DNA of 64,000 nucleotides, from the NCBI RefSeq assembly GCF_007860105.1, contig NZ_SJPU01000002.1, positions 1,105,739 to 1,169,738 on the forward strand. The letters are read 5' to 3'. Positions 1 through 8,734 of this stretch are shown here, piece by piece. Each line of letters opens with the position of its first letter. Position 1 is the stretch's first letter. The notes under the pieces are model-generated. The model ran no database searches and was not told the origin of the DNA. It worked only from the letters and a program-made list of their open reading frames with translations. This DNA comes from Allorhodopirellula heiligendammensis. Its GTDB lineage: Bacteria; Planctomycetota; Planctomycetia; Pirellulales; Pirellulaceae. A program made the position numbers and the translations under genes.

Positions 1-187
1 AGTCTAAGCCAGTGGGATCAATTAAAAAAGGTCGTGCGATGTCTTTCCCTGGCTGCCGAATCGCGGCACAATCATGCTGCGCAGCGTTGCCCAACGGGTA
101 ACGCCCGAACTGCTACAATGCGAGAAGTTCTGATACGAAAGTATTCACCGTCCCATCCACTATTCCTTCGTTTTGTGAAACTTGCCG

Positions 188-763
188 ATGCCTGCCGACG
201 CTAGCCTAAAACCCTTGATCGATCTCATGCAGAAAGAGGCACTTCAGCGCGGTGAGTTCACGCTTGCCAGTGGAAAAACGGCAAGTTATTACCTCGATTG
301 TCGTCGCGTGACGCTCCATCCCCAGGGTGCTGGGTTGATTGGCAACGCGATGTTGAACTTCATTGGAAAACAGGGCACGGTCAGTGGCGATATGCCCGAT
401 GCGGTCGGCGGGATGGCCATTGGTGCTGACCCGATCACCGCTTCGATTGTCACCATCGCCGGCGGCCAAGAAATCGATTTGTACGGGTTTATGGTTCGCA
501 AGGAGGCCAAGGACCATGGGATGGGCCGCCAAGTCGAGGGGCCCGTTGAGCCTGGCCAGAACGTAGTCATCGTCGAAGACGTGATCACCAGCGGCGGTAG
601 TGCGATCCAAGCTGCCGAGGCAGCTCAGGCGTTTGGGCTCAACGTGATGTATGTTCTCGCCATTATCGATCGTCTGGCCGGGGGGGAGGCCGCGTTTGCC
701 GCCAAGGGGCTGCAACTGCATTCCCTCCTGACGATTCGAGACTTCGGCATCGAGCCTGAATGA
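188..763 (+). CDS. pyrE: Orotate phosphoribosyltransferase
   Basis: Joins orotate to PRPP to make orotidine 5'-monophosphate in cytoplasmic de novo pyrimidine synthesis. The 191-residue protein has the usual bacterial PyrE length. It shows an N-terminal FTLASGK..YYLDCR segment, a flexible-loop RKEAKDHG stretch near residue 105, and the PRPP-binding motif VVIVEDVITSGGSA near residues 126-139. A TTG two codons upstream could also open the frame, but the ATG at 188 is the more usual start. The gene is convergent with the kinase on the other strand, and only about 90 bases separate them. The 187 bases to its left hold no gene that I can see and presumably carry its promoter. Confidence 0.95.
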   Translation: MPADASLKPLIDLMQKEALQRGEFTLASGKTASYYLDCRRVTLHPQGAGLIGNAMLNFIGKQGTVSGDMPDAVGGMAIGADPITASIVTIAGGQEIDLYGFMVRKEAKDHGMGRQVEGPVEPGQNVVIVEDVITSGGSAIQAAEAAQAFGLNVMYVLAIIDRLAGGEAAFAAKGLQLHSLLTIRDFGIEPE

Positions 764-770
764 GCCGTCG

Positions 771-806
771 AGCCGGTATCAGGCGTTGGGCCGGAATCAG
801 GCGTTG
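771..806 (+). repeat. Short direct repeat between pyrE and the kinase
   Basis: Two near-identical 17-base copies of CGG(T/A)ATCAGGCGTTGGG lie side by side, separated by one base, in the convergent gap. They have no clear hairpin or T-run. I see nothing else in this short gap. Confidence 0.5.
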
Positions 807-855
807 GGCGAATGGACGGCGGGCTGCCGCCCACTCAATCTCAGCTCGCCACAGA

Positions 856-2805
856 TCACTGCATATCGGGGTCGCTGGGGATGAGTTCCACATTCTCCGC
901 AGGAGTCGCGAGCATCGCGGCGGCCTGATCGACGACGGGTCGAGCCCAGCTGTGATTGCCGTATAGCTCAATGACACTACGCAACAATTTGGTGCGTTTT
1001 TCAGGGCTCATCTGCCCGCTGGCCTGGATCCGTTTTTGCAGCATCTCAACTCGCCGATCCGTTTCCAGAAGGGGGGCGTCTTGATCGTCCAGTCGTAGCA
1101 ATTCTTCGCGGACGAGCTTGGCCAAGTGGTCGATAGCGAGCAATGGATCAACCTGTTCGAGTTCATCATCCGCGGCGCTCGGCGTTGCTTGGTCGTCCGT
1201 GAACAATACCTGCCAGGCGAGGAGCTTTTTTTTCGCCTCGACAGGCGAGGTCGTCCGCAGTTCCATTGCCTCGATGAACGTCTGGGCCGCTGGATTGAGC
1301 TTCTCCACGCCTCCGAGTCTTCGCGAACGCGTTGCGAAGCGTTTCAGAGTTCGTTCGAGGTCAGCTTGCTGTTTCCACCGCTCGACCTGGTGGACGTGTT
1401 CGCTGTCAGGATAGTGTACGAGAAATCGATCCATCAGCGATTCATTCAAGGTCAGCTCGTCCTCTCGCGCAGCGGTCTGTAGCGTGGCGTACATTGAATC
1501 CGCCGAAGGAACGCGAGTAGCACGCAGGAACAGATAGACGCCGCCCGCCAGAATTGCAAGCATTGCTGTGAAGGACGCGATCTGTAACCAATGGTGCGTG
1601 GGCGCGGGAGTGACGTCGCCATGGAAATAGCCATCATTGGAATGGTCCTGCTCCACGGTCTGAAAACTGGTCGGTGACTGCGTGGGTGACGCGGTCTCGC
1701 TGTCATCCGTTCGGCTGCCGGTGTTATTGGGAATGTCGGTACCTGCGGTGGCACGATCGTCGCCACGGCTTAAAAAGACGCCGCTCGAATTTGAAACGGA
1801 AGATCCGTCACGGGCGTCGTCCAAGTTCTTTTGTGCCGTACCGCTGCCGGCGATATTGAGCTCATCGCCGTGCAGCCCACCAGTCAGATCGGGTGACCCG
1901 CTATCAACACTAGCGTTTGTGCCATTGTGCCTGTCGGACTCGTTTCGAGTCGTTTGATCCTGCACGGATACCGTCTGTCCCCTCTGCAGCCCTGCCCGCG
2001 TCGCTTTGAGTCGCTTATTGACCGCAATCGCCGTTGGCGGTCGATCGCGAGTATCTTTTTCGAGCAGATCGTGAACAATCTCAACGACTTCGTGCGGGAT
2101 ATCTGGATTGATCAAATCCAGCGGCACGGCCTGGTCCTGTTGGAGTGCCTCGATGACCTGCGTCAGTTTCTTGCCTGCGAACGGGGACCGACCCGCCATC
2201 ATGGCGTACATCACACTGCCCAAGGCGTACAAATCTGTCCGTGGCGTGATCGGTCCATCACCAGCTTGTTCGGGCGCCATGTAGTCGGCGGTACCGAGTA
2301 CAGAACCGGCGAGCGTCTGGTCACCGTACCCAAACAGTTTAGCGATACCGAAATCCACAATTTTGACTTCATTCGCTGCTGTTAACAGCAAATTCGCCGG
2401 TTTGAGGTCACGATGAATCACACCCATATCGTGGGCATGTTTGAGCGCAGAGGTGATCTGAATCGCAATGTCGACCGCGGGCAGCCAACTCATACGCTTA
2501 ACATCACGGATGCGCTGTTGCAGTGATTCACCCCGGACCAGTTCCATCGCATAGAACAAGCGACCTGATTCTTCGCCATAACCGATTAAATGAACGATGC
2601 CAGGATGGCGAAGGCGGCGGAGCGTTTCGACTTCGGCGTCAAAACGGCGGCGGAATCGCATATCGTCGGCGACATGTTGTGCGATCAATTTGACAGCAAC
2701 TTGATCGCCGGAGGTGACATGCGTCGCCTCGTAGACGGAGCCCATTCCACCCCGACCGATGACCTTTCCCAGTTTATAGGGTCCGAGGCACTCGAATTCG
2801 CTCAT
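856..2805 (-). CDS. Membrane-anchored Ser/Thr protein kinase
   Basis: A Hanks-type kinase of 649 residues. The glycine loop GRGGMGSVY is at 18-25, the ATP-binding lysine at about 39, HRDLKPAN at 131-138, DFGIAK at 151-156 and the APE motif at 177-179, so all catalytic residues are present. A Ser/Thr/Asp-rich linker of about 130 residues leads to a single membrane segment (about 406-428) and a helical domain of about 220 residues that should lie outside the cytoplasm and may sense a signal. Its ATG overlaps the stop of the upstream DUF4432 gene by four bases, so the two are translationally coupled. The substrate is unknown. Confidence 0.9.
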   Translation of the reverse strand: MSEFECLGPYKLGKVIGRGGMGSVYEATHVTSGDQVAVKLIAQHVADDMRFRRRFDAEVETLRRLRHPGIVHLIGYGEESGRLFYAMELVRGESLQQRIRDVKRMSWLPAVDIAIQITSALKHAHDMGVIHRDLKPANLLLTAANEVKIVDFGIAKLFGYGDQTLAGSVLGTADYMAPEQAGDGPITPRTDLYALGSVMYAMMAGRSPFAGKKLTQVIEALQQDQAVPLDLINPDIPHEVVEIVHDLLEKDTRDRPPTAIAVNKRLKATRAGLQRGQTVSVQDQTTRNESDRHNGTNASVDSGSPDLTGGLHGDELNIAGSGTAQKNLDDARDGSSVSNSSGVFLSRGDDRATAGTDIPNNTGSRTDDSETASPTQSPTSFQTVEQDHSNDGYFHGDVTPAPTHHWLQIASFTAMLAILAGGVYLFLRATRVPSADSMYATLQTAAREDELTLNESLMDRFLVHYPDSEHVHQVERWKQQADLERTLKRFATRSRRLGGVEKLNPAAQTFIEAMELRTTSPVEAKKKLLAWQVLFTDDQATPSAADDELEQVDPLLAIDHLAKLVREELLRLDDQDAPLLETDRRVEMLQKRIQASGQMSPEKRTKLLRSVIELYGNHSWARPVVDQAAAMLATPAENVELIPSDPDMQ

Positions 2806-4013
2806 GGCGATGCTCCGTTGGCGTCGGTTGATTCGTTCGCTCCGGCACTCCAGCGGCTGTGCGGCGTGCGTGAAATGCGAACGGACTGATCATTGCTCAG
2901 CTTGCGAATAACATCTTCGGATTGTTGGACCGCCGCCTGCGTGGTCAGTGGCGACAGCGTCACGCGGAAGGAAGCTGTTTCCCCGCCGTCAAGTTTCAGC
3001 GTGCGTCCGTTTTCATGTTCAAAACTACGTTGGTTTGGGAAATTGGTCGCCGGCTCGAGGCCACACACATATCCGTCGCCTGTCTCCGCAGCGTTTTTCC
3101 AGAGGATGAACCAGGGGAGGGTTGAGGTTTTAAAGCGAACCTCCAATCCACGTTTGCGTTCTGCGTCGGCGAGCAACGCCCGGGCGATGCCGGAATCGTC
3201 TGGCAGCGGACGAGCAAAATAGACACGTTCCTGATAGGCCGAGGTGGGGCCTTCCACCCGGTTCCACTGATCAATCTGTTCGGCCGCGTGGTCGTCACGT
3301 GGGGCCAGTTCATCCAACGCCATGCTCAGGGTCGCGTTTTCGCCGAGCAGTGGAGAGCCGACATTGATGTGATAGAGCAACTGCATCGACTCTGGCGTGG
3401 AAAGTTCGTTGGTCACGTCATCGAGCAGCTCCACGTCGTCGCGATCAGCGTGGATACGGACTCGAGTGCGCATTCGCCAGCGTTTGAAGAACAATCGAGC
3501 TTCGATCGTTTCAGCAACCAATTCGACCCGTCCGGATGCTTCGTCAAACTCCACCGAGAGCGCGTCCGCGGGGGTGTTGGCGATATGACCATGCAGCGGA
3601 TAGACCAGCCGCCCGGACGAGTCGTGCTCGGGAGCCCCGTTGCTTTCAAGACCACAGCGCACCACCAGTTCGTCGAAACCGGAAAGCCATCCCAGTCCGC
3701 TCGGCTCCCCGATGTCGACGTAGTTCGGGTGAACAGGGCCGACCACCGGCGATTGCCATTGATAGCGGACCCCATTGGCTTGCATCCGCCAAATCGACAT
3801 ACCCCGGGTCGGCAAAATATCGACATGCATCCGTTCGTTGGCCAGTCGGATGATCTCCACCCCCTCACTGACGCCGCCGCGAAACACACCGCGGCGAACT
3901 CTCAGCTCCCCGACACGGGTTTCGATGGTCAGGTGCAATACGCTCGATTCATCCCATTCAATGCGATCTTCACGGTCTTCGGTGGTTCGCAGGACGATAG
4001 TTTCAGTCGGCAT
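2802..4013 (-). CDS. DUF4432 / aldose-1-epimerase-like protein
   Basis: The 403-residue protein looks like the DUF4432 branch of the galactose-mutarotase (aldose epimerase) superfamily. Supporting features are the LPTRGMSIW segment near residue 70, the conserved histidine in VYPLHGHIAN, the LLYHINVGSPLLG stretch and the CGLEPATNFPNQRSFEHE segment near the C-terminus. Proteins of this family are expected to bind a sugar, but the substrate cannot be read from the sequence. There is no signal peptide, so it is probably cytoplasmic. It is the first gene of a two-gene operon with the kinase and is divergent from the cupin gene, with about 230 bases between them holding both promoters. The C-terminal 30 residues are polar and probably disordered. 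Confidence 0.75.
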   Translation of the reverse strand: MPTETIVLRTTEDREDRIEWDESSVLHLTIETRVGELRVRRGVFRGGVSEGVEIIRLANERMHVDILPTRGMSIWRMQANGVRYQWQSPVVGPVHPNYVDIGEPSGLGWLSGFDELVVRCGLESNGAPEHDSSGRLVYPLHGHIANTPADALSVEFDEASGRVELVAETIEARLFFKRWRMRTRVRIHADRDDVELLDDVTNELSTPESMQLLYHINVGSPLLGENATLSMALDELAPRDDHAAEQIDQWNRVEGPTSAYQERVYFARPLPDDSGIARALLADAERKRGLEVRFKTSTLPWFILWKNAAETGDGYVCGLEPATNFPNQRSFEHENGRTLKLDGGETASFRVTLSPLTTQAAVQQSEDVIRKLSNDQSVRISRTPHSRWSAGANESTDANGASP

Positions 4014-4242
4014 AACAAAAACGGAAGGTTGGAAGGAAGAAAAAAATGCGGCAGGGGTGACAGATCAAGGATCGATTGTCGACGACGCTACGGTCCAATG
4101 CTTTCTTGTAATGGTACCGCAATCAGCGTAAAACAACGGCTGCTGGTGCGATCGACGACTATTCTGGGCCTCGGGCTCCGCCGCAGCCAGCGTTCACCCA
4201 TTTTCCCACCTTCCCAGCCAATCCGTAAGCGGACCTACTTCG

Positions 4243-5493
4243 ATGAGCAACGTGAAATTAGACGAAGGCCTTGTGCGAGGCGACAGTGTCACCAAGTTAC
4301 TCGATTCAGCACTCGATGCGGGGGAGGGGGTTTTGCGATTGACGCCCACTTGGGTGCCACGCTCATTTTTGCACCCCGGGCGTCGTATCAAACTGCATCC
4401 CGGCGATTATTACCGGTTTGGTGCTGACCGAGGAGGTATCGACGAACGCTGGTTCGGCAGCACGACCGACGCTGCCAATGAAGGTCGCGTGTGGCACGAA
4501 GGCCAGAGCTTCTGTCTGTTCGAAGGCAAAAAGTTCATGCTCAAAGATGCTGTCGCCGAGCGGGGCGTTGACCTGGTCGGCGAGGCAATTTTCAATGAAT
4601 ACGATCGCTGGCCGGTGTACTCGAAATTCTTTGACAACATGGGCCCGATCCCGCATCATATGCATCAAACGTTCGAGGATGCCAAACTCGTCGGCCAGGA
4701 AGGCAAACCGGAAAGCTATTATTTCCCGCCCCAACTGAATAATGTCGACAATAACTTTGCGTACACGTTCATGGGACTTGAGCCAGGAACTCAGCCTGAG
4801 GATGTGCGGCGCTGCCTGGAAAACTGGAACGCGGGTGACAATGGCATTCTCGACCTCAGCCGCGCCTACCGTCTGAAGCGGGGCACCGGGTGGCTGATCC
4901 CGCCGGGAGTCCTGCATGCCCCCGGATCGCTGTGCACGTACGAACCTCAGTGGGGCAGCGACGTGTTCGGTATGTACCAATCCATCGTCGAAGGTCGCTA
5001 TGTACCGTGGTCGCTGTTGGTCAAAGACATGCCTGAGGAAAAACACCAAGACCTCGACTTCATTGTCGGCCAATTGGACTGGGACAAGAACGTTGACACC
5101 CATTTCAAGAACAGCAATTATCTCGAACCGATCCGCGATGAGAAACGCAGCGGCGATGGCTTCGAAGATTTGTGGATCGTTTATGGAACCGTTGATGGCA
5201 AACAGTGTTTCAGTGCGAAGGAGTTAACGATCCAGCCCGGCGCGAAATGCACGCTGAAGGACGGCGCCACAAGTAGCTGGATCACCGTGCAAGGTCGGGG
5301 GCGAATCGGTTCTCTCGATTTGCAAACGCCCGCCATGATTCATTTTGGTGAGAATACAACAGACGAAGTCTTCATTTCGCACGTGGCCGCGACAGGTGGC
5401 GTTGAAATCGAGAATCTTGGTAGCGAGCCACTCGTCGGCCTCCGCTACTTTGGACCCGACGCCCATTCGGACCTGCCGAAAGCCGGCTCGTGA
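4243..5493 (+). CDS. Cupin-superfamily protein (phosphomannose-isomerase-like)
   Basis: A 416-residue protein with a cupin-type metal site. GPIPHHMHQTFED lies at about residues 134-146, giving a histidine cluster, and IPPGVLHAPGS at about 219-229 supplies the second cupin motif. A second, poorer cupin repeat seems to occupy the C-terminal 120 residues (WITVQGRGRIGSL). Length and layout recall type I mannose-6-phosphate isomerase relatives and homologues fused to sugar-isomerase operons. The true reaction is not shown by the sequence. It is divergent from the epimerase-like gene at 2802, which would fit a shared role in sugar handling, but that is inference. It ends just before a strong hairpin. 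Confidence 0.7.
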   Translation: MSNVKLDEGLVRGDSVTKLLDSALDAGEGVLRLTPTWVPRSFLHPGRRIKLHPGDYYRFGADRGGIDERWFGSTTDAANEGRVWHEGQSFCLFEGKKFMLKDAVAERGVDLVGEAIFNEYDRWPVYSKFFDNMGPIPHHMHQTFEDAKLVGQEGKPESYYFPPQLNNVDNNFAYTFMGLEPGTQPEDVRRCLENWNAGDNGILDLSRAYRLKRGTGWLIPPGVLHAPGSLCTYEPQWGSDVFGMYQSIVEGRYVPWSLLVKDMPEEKHQDLDFIVGQLDWDKNVDTHFKNSNYLEPIRDEKRSGDGFEDLWIVYGTVDGKQCFSAKELTIQPGAKCTLKDGATSSWITVQGRGRIGSLDLQTPAMIHFGENTTDEVFISHVAATGGVEIENLGSEPLVGLRYFGPDAHSDLPKAGS

Positions 5494-5504
5494 GTCGGTA
5501 GCGA

Positions 5505-5536
5505 AAAAAGAGCCGCAGGTTGTCTAACCTGCGGCT
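5505..5536 (-). terminator. Intrinsic terminator for the leftward export gene
   Basis: Perfect 11-base stem AGCCGCAGGTT / AACCTGCGGCT (5511-5521 and 5526-5536) with a four-base loop. Read on the minus strand it is followed by CTTTTTTCGC, a proper T-run, so it ends transcription of the gene at 5647-6990. It lies 18 bases after the cupin stop on the plus strand and may act weakly in that direction too, though there the T-rich tail is poor. Confidence 0.8.
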
Positions 5537-5646
5537 CTCGATGCTTTCTTGAGCGACTGGGAAAGTCGCCTGGACGGCCGTCTAACACTCTCGGCTCACG
5601 TTAGCCTGTAACGTGACGCCTGAGAGCAGTCCTGGCGGCGGGATCA

Positions 5647-6990
5647 CTAGCGGTTGTTAAACAGCTCGCGAATCCCATAGGTGAAGAACGTCCCCAAACC
5701 GAAGTTGATGACTTCTTCTTCGCACTTGTACTGCAGGATTAGCGTATCACCAGGTTGGACCAGGGGGCGACTGCGGGGATCATTGATCGCTTTGGCGAGG
5801 TCGACTTCGATCGCAACCTGCCCCTTGCACGGCGTGTTGCGAAGGACGTAGAGCATACCCGGAGCCACACCCATGCTTCGCAGACCCCCGATTCCACCAC
5901 CACCACCTCCCCGAGCTTCGGATCCGATCCCTTGGCCGGCTAATGCCATCGCGCCCAGCACGTCGAGGTCATAGTCTCGCGGTAGCAAGTGTTGACCACC
6001 TGGCAGCAATCCACCGGTGTAAAAGACCTCCGTTTCTCGGCTTTCGATATACACGATATCGCCATCTTGCAGCGTGATGTCCTCTTCGGAAATATTCGGA
6101 ATGACGCCTGGGCTCACCCGCAACGGGATGCGGAGGATCGAAGGATCATCGGGTAACTCCGGTGCACAGTAGCACGGGTCGACTTCCGCTGCGCGTTGGG
6201 CGGCCCAGTACTCGCGAAGAAAATCAGCGCGTTTACGTTTGTCCGCTTCCGACGCTCGCAACACGAGGACTTCATTCTTAGCGGTGAGCCCTGGCAATCC
6301 GCCGGTTTCCACCAGGGCATGCAGCACATCGTTCTGGTAGGCGGGGAGTTTCACCAATCCGCCCGAGGCGGAGCGATCGCTACCAAGGATGGTCGCGTCG
6401 CCACCGCGGCTTCCTCCGCCGATGGCATCTTCCCGCACCACAATCACATCAAACGTGCGTTCCTTGATCAACGTGACGATCGGTCGCGCCTTCTCTTCAC
6501 GCAAAATCTCTTCTTTGATGTACACCTGGCGTATTTTTTCACGCACCTGATCGAGGGTCAGCCCACTGACCTTGAGCGGCTCAATAAGCGGCAAAGCCAA
6601 AGTACCGTCATTCTGCACTGCGATGGGGTAACCAATCGAAGGCGGCAGGGTGCTGTTCTCGGCAGGAAAGTTGACCGGCGGTGGTTGTGGCGGCGCGTTA
6701 GGGGCGTTGAATGGTAACACACCTTCGATATACACCCCGAGAATATCATCGGGGCCGATCTGATAGTCGCGAGGCGGTTCGCGTGACAAGATCGCGATGT
6801 CGACCGGAACCAAATCGTTCTTGGGCGGCGGGAAAAATTCTGGCGACAATCGATTGGCAGGAATGCCATTGATAGGCTGAGTTAAGCTCGTACAACCGGT
6901 CAGGGATGTGGCCACTGCGACAGCAAGACTGCACCCGATGGCCGAGCGGAAAAGTCGCCCGACTGGGGATTGAAAAACGGTGGTGTTCAT
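5647..6990 (-). CDS. Polysaccharide export lipoprotein (Wza-like, Poly_export/SLBB)
   Basis: A predicted outer-envelope channel protein for exopolysaccharide or capsule export. From the ATG at 6990, preceded by a GGAGAG ribosome site, the 447-residue product has a lipoprotein signal with lipobox LTGC (Cys33). A Poly_export domain begins at DYQIGPDDILGVYIEG (about 75-90). SLBB-like segments follow, including the conserved LPAYQNDVLHALVETGGLPG and LQDGDIVYIESRE stretches. The frame is open further upstream to 7194, but that part lacks a signal and is low in recognisable sequence. It shares a direction with the unknown lipoprotein upstream (52-base gap) and sits near a divergent WecA-like gene, so all three probably serve one envelope glycan. 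Confidence 0.88.
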   Translation of the reverse strand: MNTTVFQSPVGRLFRSAIGCSLAVAVATSLTGCTSLTQPINGIPANRLSPEFFPPPKNDLVPVDIAILSREPPRDYQIGPDDILGVYIEGVLPFNAPNAPPQPPPVNFPAENSTLPPSIGYPIAVQNDGTLALPLIEPLKVSGLTLDQVREKIRQVYIKEEILREEKARPIVTLIKERTFDVIVVREDAIGGGSRGGDATILGSDRSASGGLVKLPAYQNDVLHALVETGGLPGLTAKNEVLVLRASEADKRKRADFLREYWAAQRAAEVDPCYCAPELPDDPSILRIPLRVSPGVIPNISEEDITLQDGDIVYIESRETEVFYTGGLLPGGQHLLPRDYDLDVLGAMALAGQGIGSEARGGGGGGIGGLRSMGVAPGMLYVLRNTPCKGQVAIEVDLAKAINDPRSRPLVQPGDTLILQYKCEEEVINFGLGTFFTYGIRELFNNR

Positions 6991-7042
6991 ATTCGAACTC
7001 TCCAGAACTTGATATGTGTTTTTCGGTCGCAGAACCGAGTTG

Positions 7043-8185
7043 TTAGCGTGATCCGCCGGCTTGTTTTCCGAAGATCTCTTCGATAACCGCGTCAATTTCC
7101 GCTTGGCTGGGCTCACTGACGCCATAGGGGAGTTCAACGTCGTTGATGCCGGCAGGACCGGATGTCTTTGACATCGAGACCGGTGTGGTTTCACGCGGCA
7201 CCAGCTCTATTCGATCGCTGGGGGCGGGTGTATTCGTTGGACCTAGGGAGCTGCCGATGGACGATCTTGGTCCGCTCTTGGGCGTCTCATCCCATAGGCC
7301 AAACTCCGGTTGAGTCGCTCGTGGCTTTGGGGCGGAGAGCACCGCTTCGCTCAGCTCGTTTGAAAACGGAGCGATGCTGACTTCAGCGGGCTTCTCGTCG
7401 TCAAATACGTCATCGAGCTCCTCGAGTCTTGATCGCACCGGTGGTGGGACCTTTTCGGGTGGTTCGACTGATCGTTCGATGGGCGATGGTTCGAGGTTTC
7501 GTTCCGCCGGTGCCCGTTTGGGACTTGTCGCTCCAGCGTTTCTGTCTTCAACGGTGACCCCATCTGGCACCAATGTTTCACCTTCATCGAGCACGATGCC
7601 CGGCGGTAAGGTGTGGGAGGTCGTTGGTGGGATGGGAGCCATGGCTGGCGTCGGCGAAGCTGATCCGGTCATGTTGGTTCCCGCTTGGGGCGCACCATTC
7701 AATTGGATCAAGTTGTAATTACCGATGCCGTCTTGTTCGGCTGCCTTCGCACCGAGCGGAAAGCCTTCGTACCAGGCATTGACGGCGGCTTGGCCCGTAC
7801 CACTTTGGTAACGCCAACCCCAGTATTCGGACGAGACAACCGTCGGTGTGCAGCCCGCGCCACCGTTGGCGACATCGAGATACCCCGCAATGAAGCCGTT
7901 CCGGAAGTCTTTGAGGTAGCAGTGTCCTCGGTAGTGGTGCTTGACGCGAAACCACGCTCGGGTTGCCATCACCTGATTGCGATGGCTGATCATGAAATCA
8001 TCAATGCAATCGCAATGCTGGATTTTTTGTTGGAGACCACCTAGGACCGTACAACCGGAGAGCCCCGTTGTCGCGATGCCCAGTACCAGCCCGAGAGCAC
8101 ATCGTTTCCAATATCGGCTAGTTGGATTGGGTGCAGCTTGGACGGCGGCGGGTTCCGATGTCGAATTATCTAGTTTGGGCATCAT
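7043..8185 (-). CDS. Unknown lipoprotein of the polysaccharide-export cluster
   Basis: The ATG at 8185 follows a good GAGGGG ribosome site; the frame is open 14 codons further up. The 380-residue product has a signal with lipobox LSGC (Cys45 from this start). A compact N-terminal half is rich in aromatic residues and cysteines (CDCIDDFM, YRGHCYLKDFRNGF, WGWRYQSGTGQAAVNAWYEGF). The long Pro/Ser/Glu-rich C-terminal half is probably disordered. The function is not known to me. Similar proteins with the 'FRNGF..GY' and 'WY.GF..GA' segments occur in planctomycetes, but I cannot name the family. It is upstream of, and in line with, the Wza-like gene. Confidence 0.75.
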   Translation of the reverse strand: MMPKLDNSTSEPAAVQAAPNPTSRYWKRCALGLVLGIATTGLSGCTVLGGLQQKIQHCDCIDDFMISHRNQVMATRAWFRVKHHYRGHCYLKDFRNGFIAGYLDVANGGAGCTPTVVSSEYWGWRYQSGTGQAAVNAWYEGFPLGAKAAEQDGIGNYNLIQLNGAPQAGTNMTGSASPTPAMAPIPPTTSHTLPPGIVLDEGETLVPDGVTVEDRNAGATSPKRAPAERNLEPSPIERSVEPPEKVPPPVRSRLEELDDVFDDEKPAEVSIAPFSNELSEAVLSAPKPRATQPEFGLWDETPKSGPRSSIGSSLGPTNTPAPSDRIELVPRETTPVSMSKTSGPAGINDVELPYGVSEPSQAEIDAVIEEIFGKQAGGSR

Positions 8186-8734
8186 GCCAGTTCCCCTCGC
8201 GGTGGATTGGTCGACTCCGCGTGTCAATCACGCGATACGTCTCCTGCCACCATCTCGCCCCCCACAGGCTGCAACGGCGTTCAGAATTGAGAACCTAACG
8301 CTTGAGCGGTGGTACCGCAGCAAGTGTCTTCCTTGCCTTCTTTATCGCCCGTTCTCACTGTTCGGTTTAGCCTAAAAGTCCGAAAATGCTGGCCTGGGCT
8401 ATTGTGGCGTTCATGCCGGGGACGCCGAATGTCCCTGCGGGACCGGTTAAGATAGCCTCGGGCGTGAGTAGAGTTCGGCACCCCTTAGGATATTGCTCAA
8501 GAGAGACGCTGGGTGCCCCACGGACCATGCGTCATGGAATCTGCTCGTCTCCAGAGCACGGGCAGGTTCCGTAAATCTACCGGTTTTTCGCTACCACTCG
8601 AGGTTTCACGAGCTAAGTTGAATAGATGCACGGTCGTTTGTGTCCAGGAATGACGATATTAATGCAACGTCGAGCTAATCGATCCTTCGTGTCTTTTTCC
8701 CATAATTCGTAGGGTGTGGTTTTCCATTGAGATA
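8186..8734. other. Divergent intergenic region
   Basis: About 550 bases between the leftward lipoprotein gene and the rightward WecA-like gene. It must hold both promoters. I see no convincing small gene, RNA gene or terminator in it, only a weak GTCCC/GGGAC hairpin near 8431-8443. Confidence 0.5.

Noticed and set aside
3288-4427. 379-codon plus-strand frame opposite the DUF4432 gene
   Set aside because: It overlaps the start of the cupin gene in another frame and lies fully antisense to a conserved protein.
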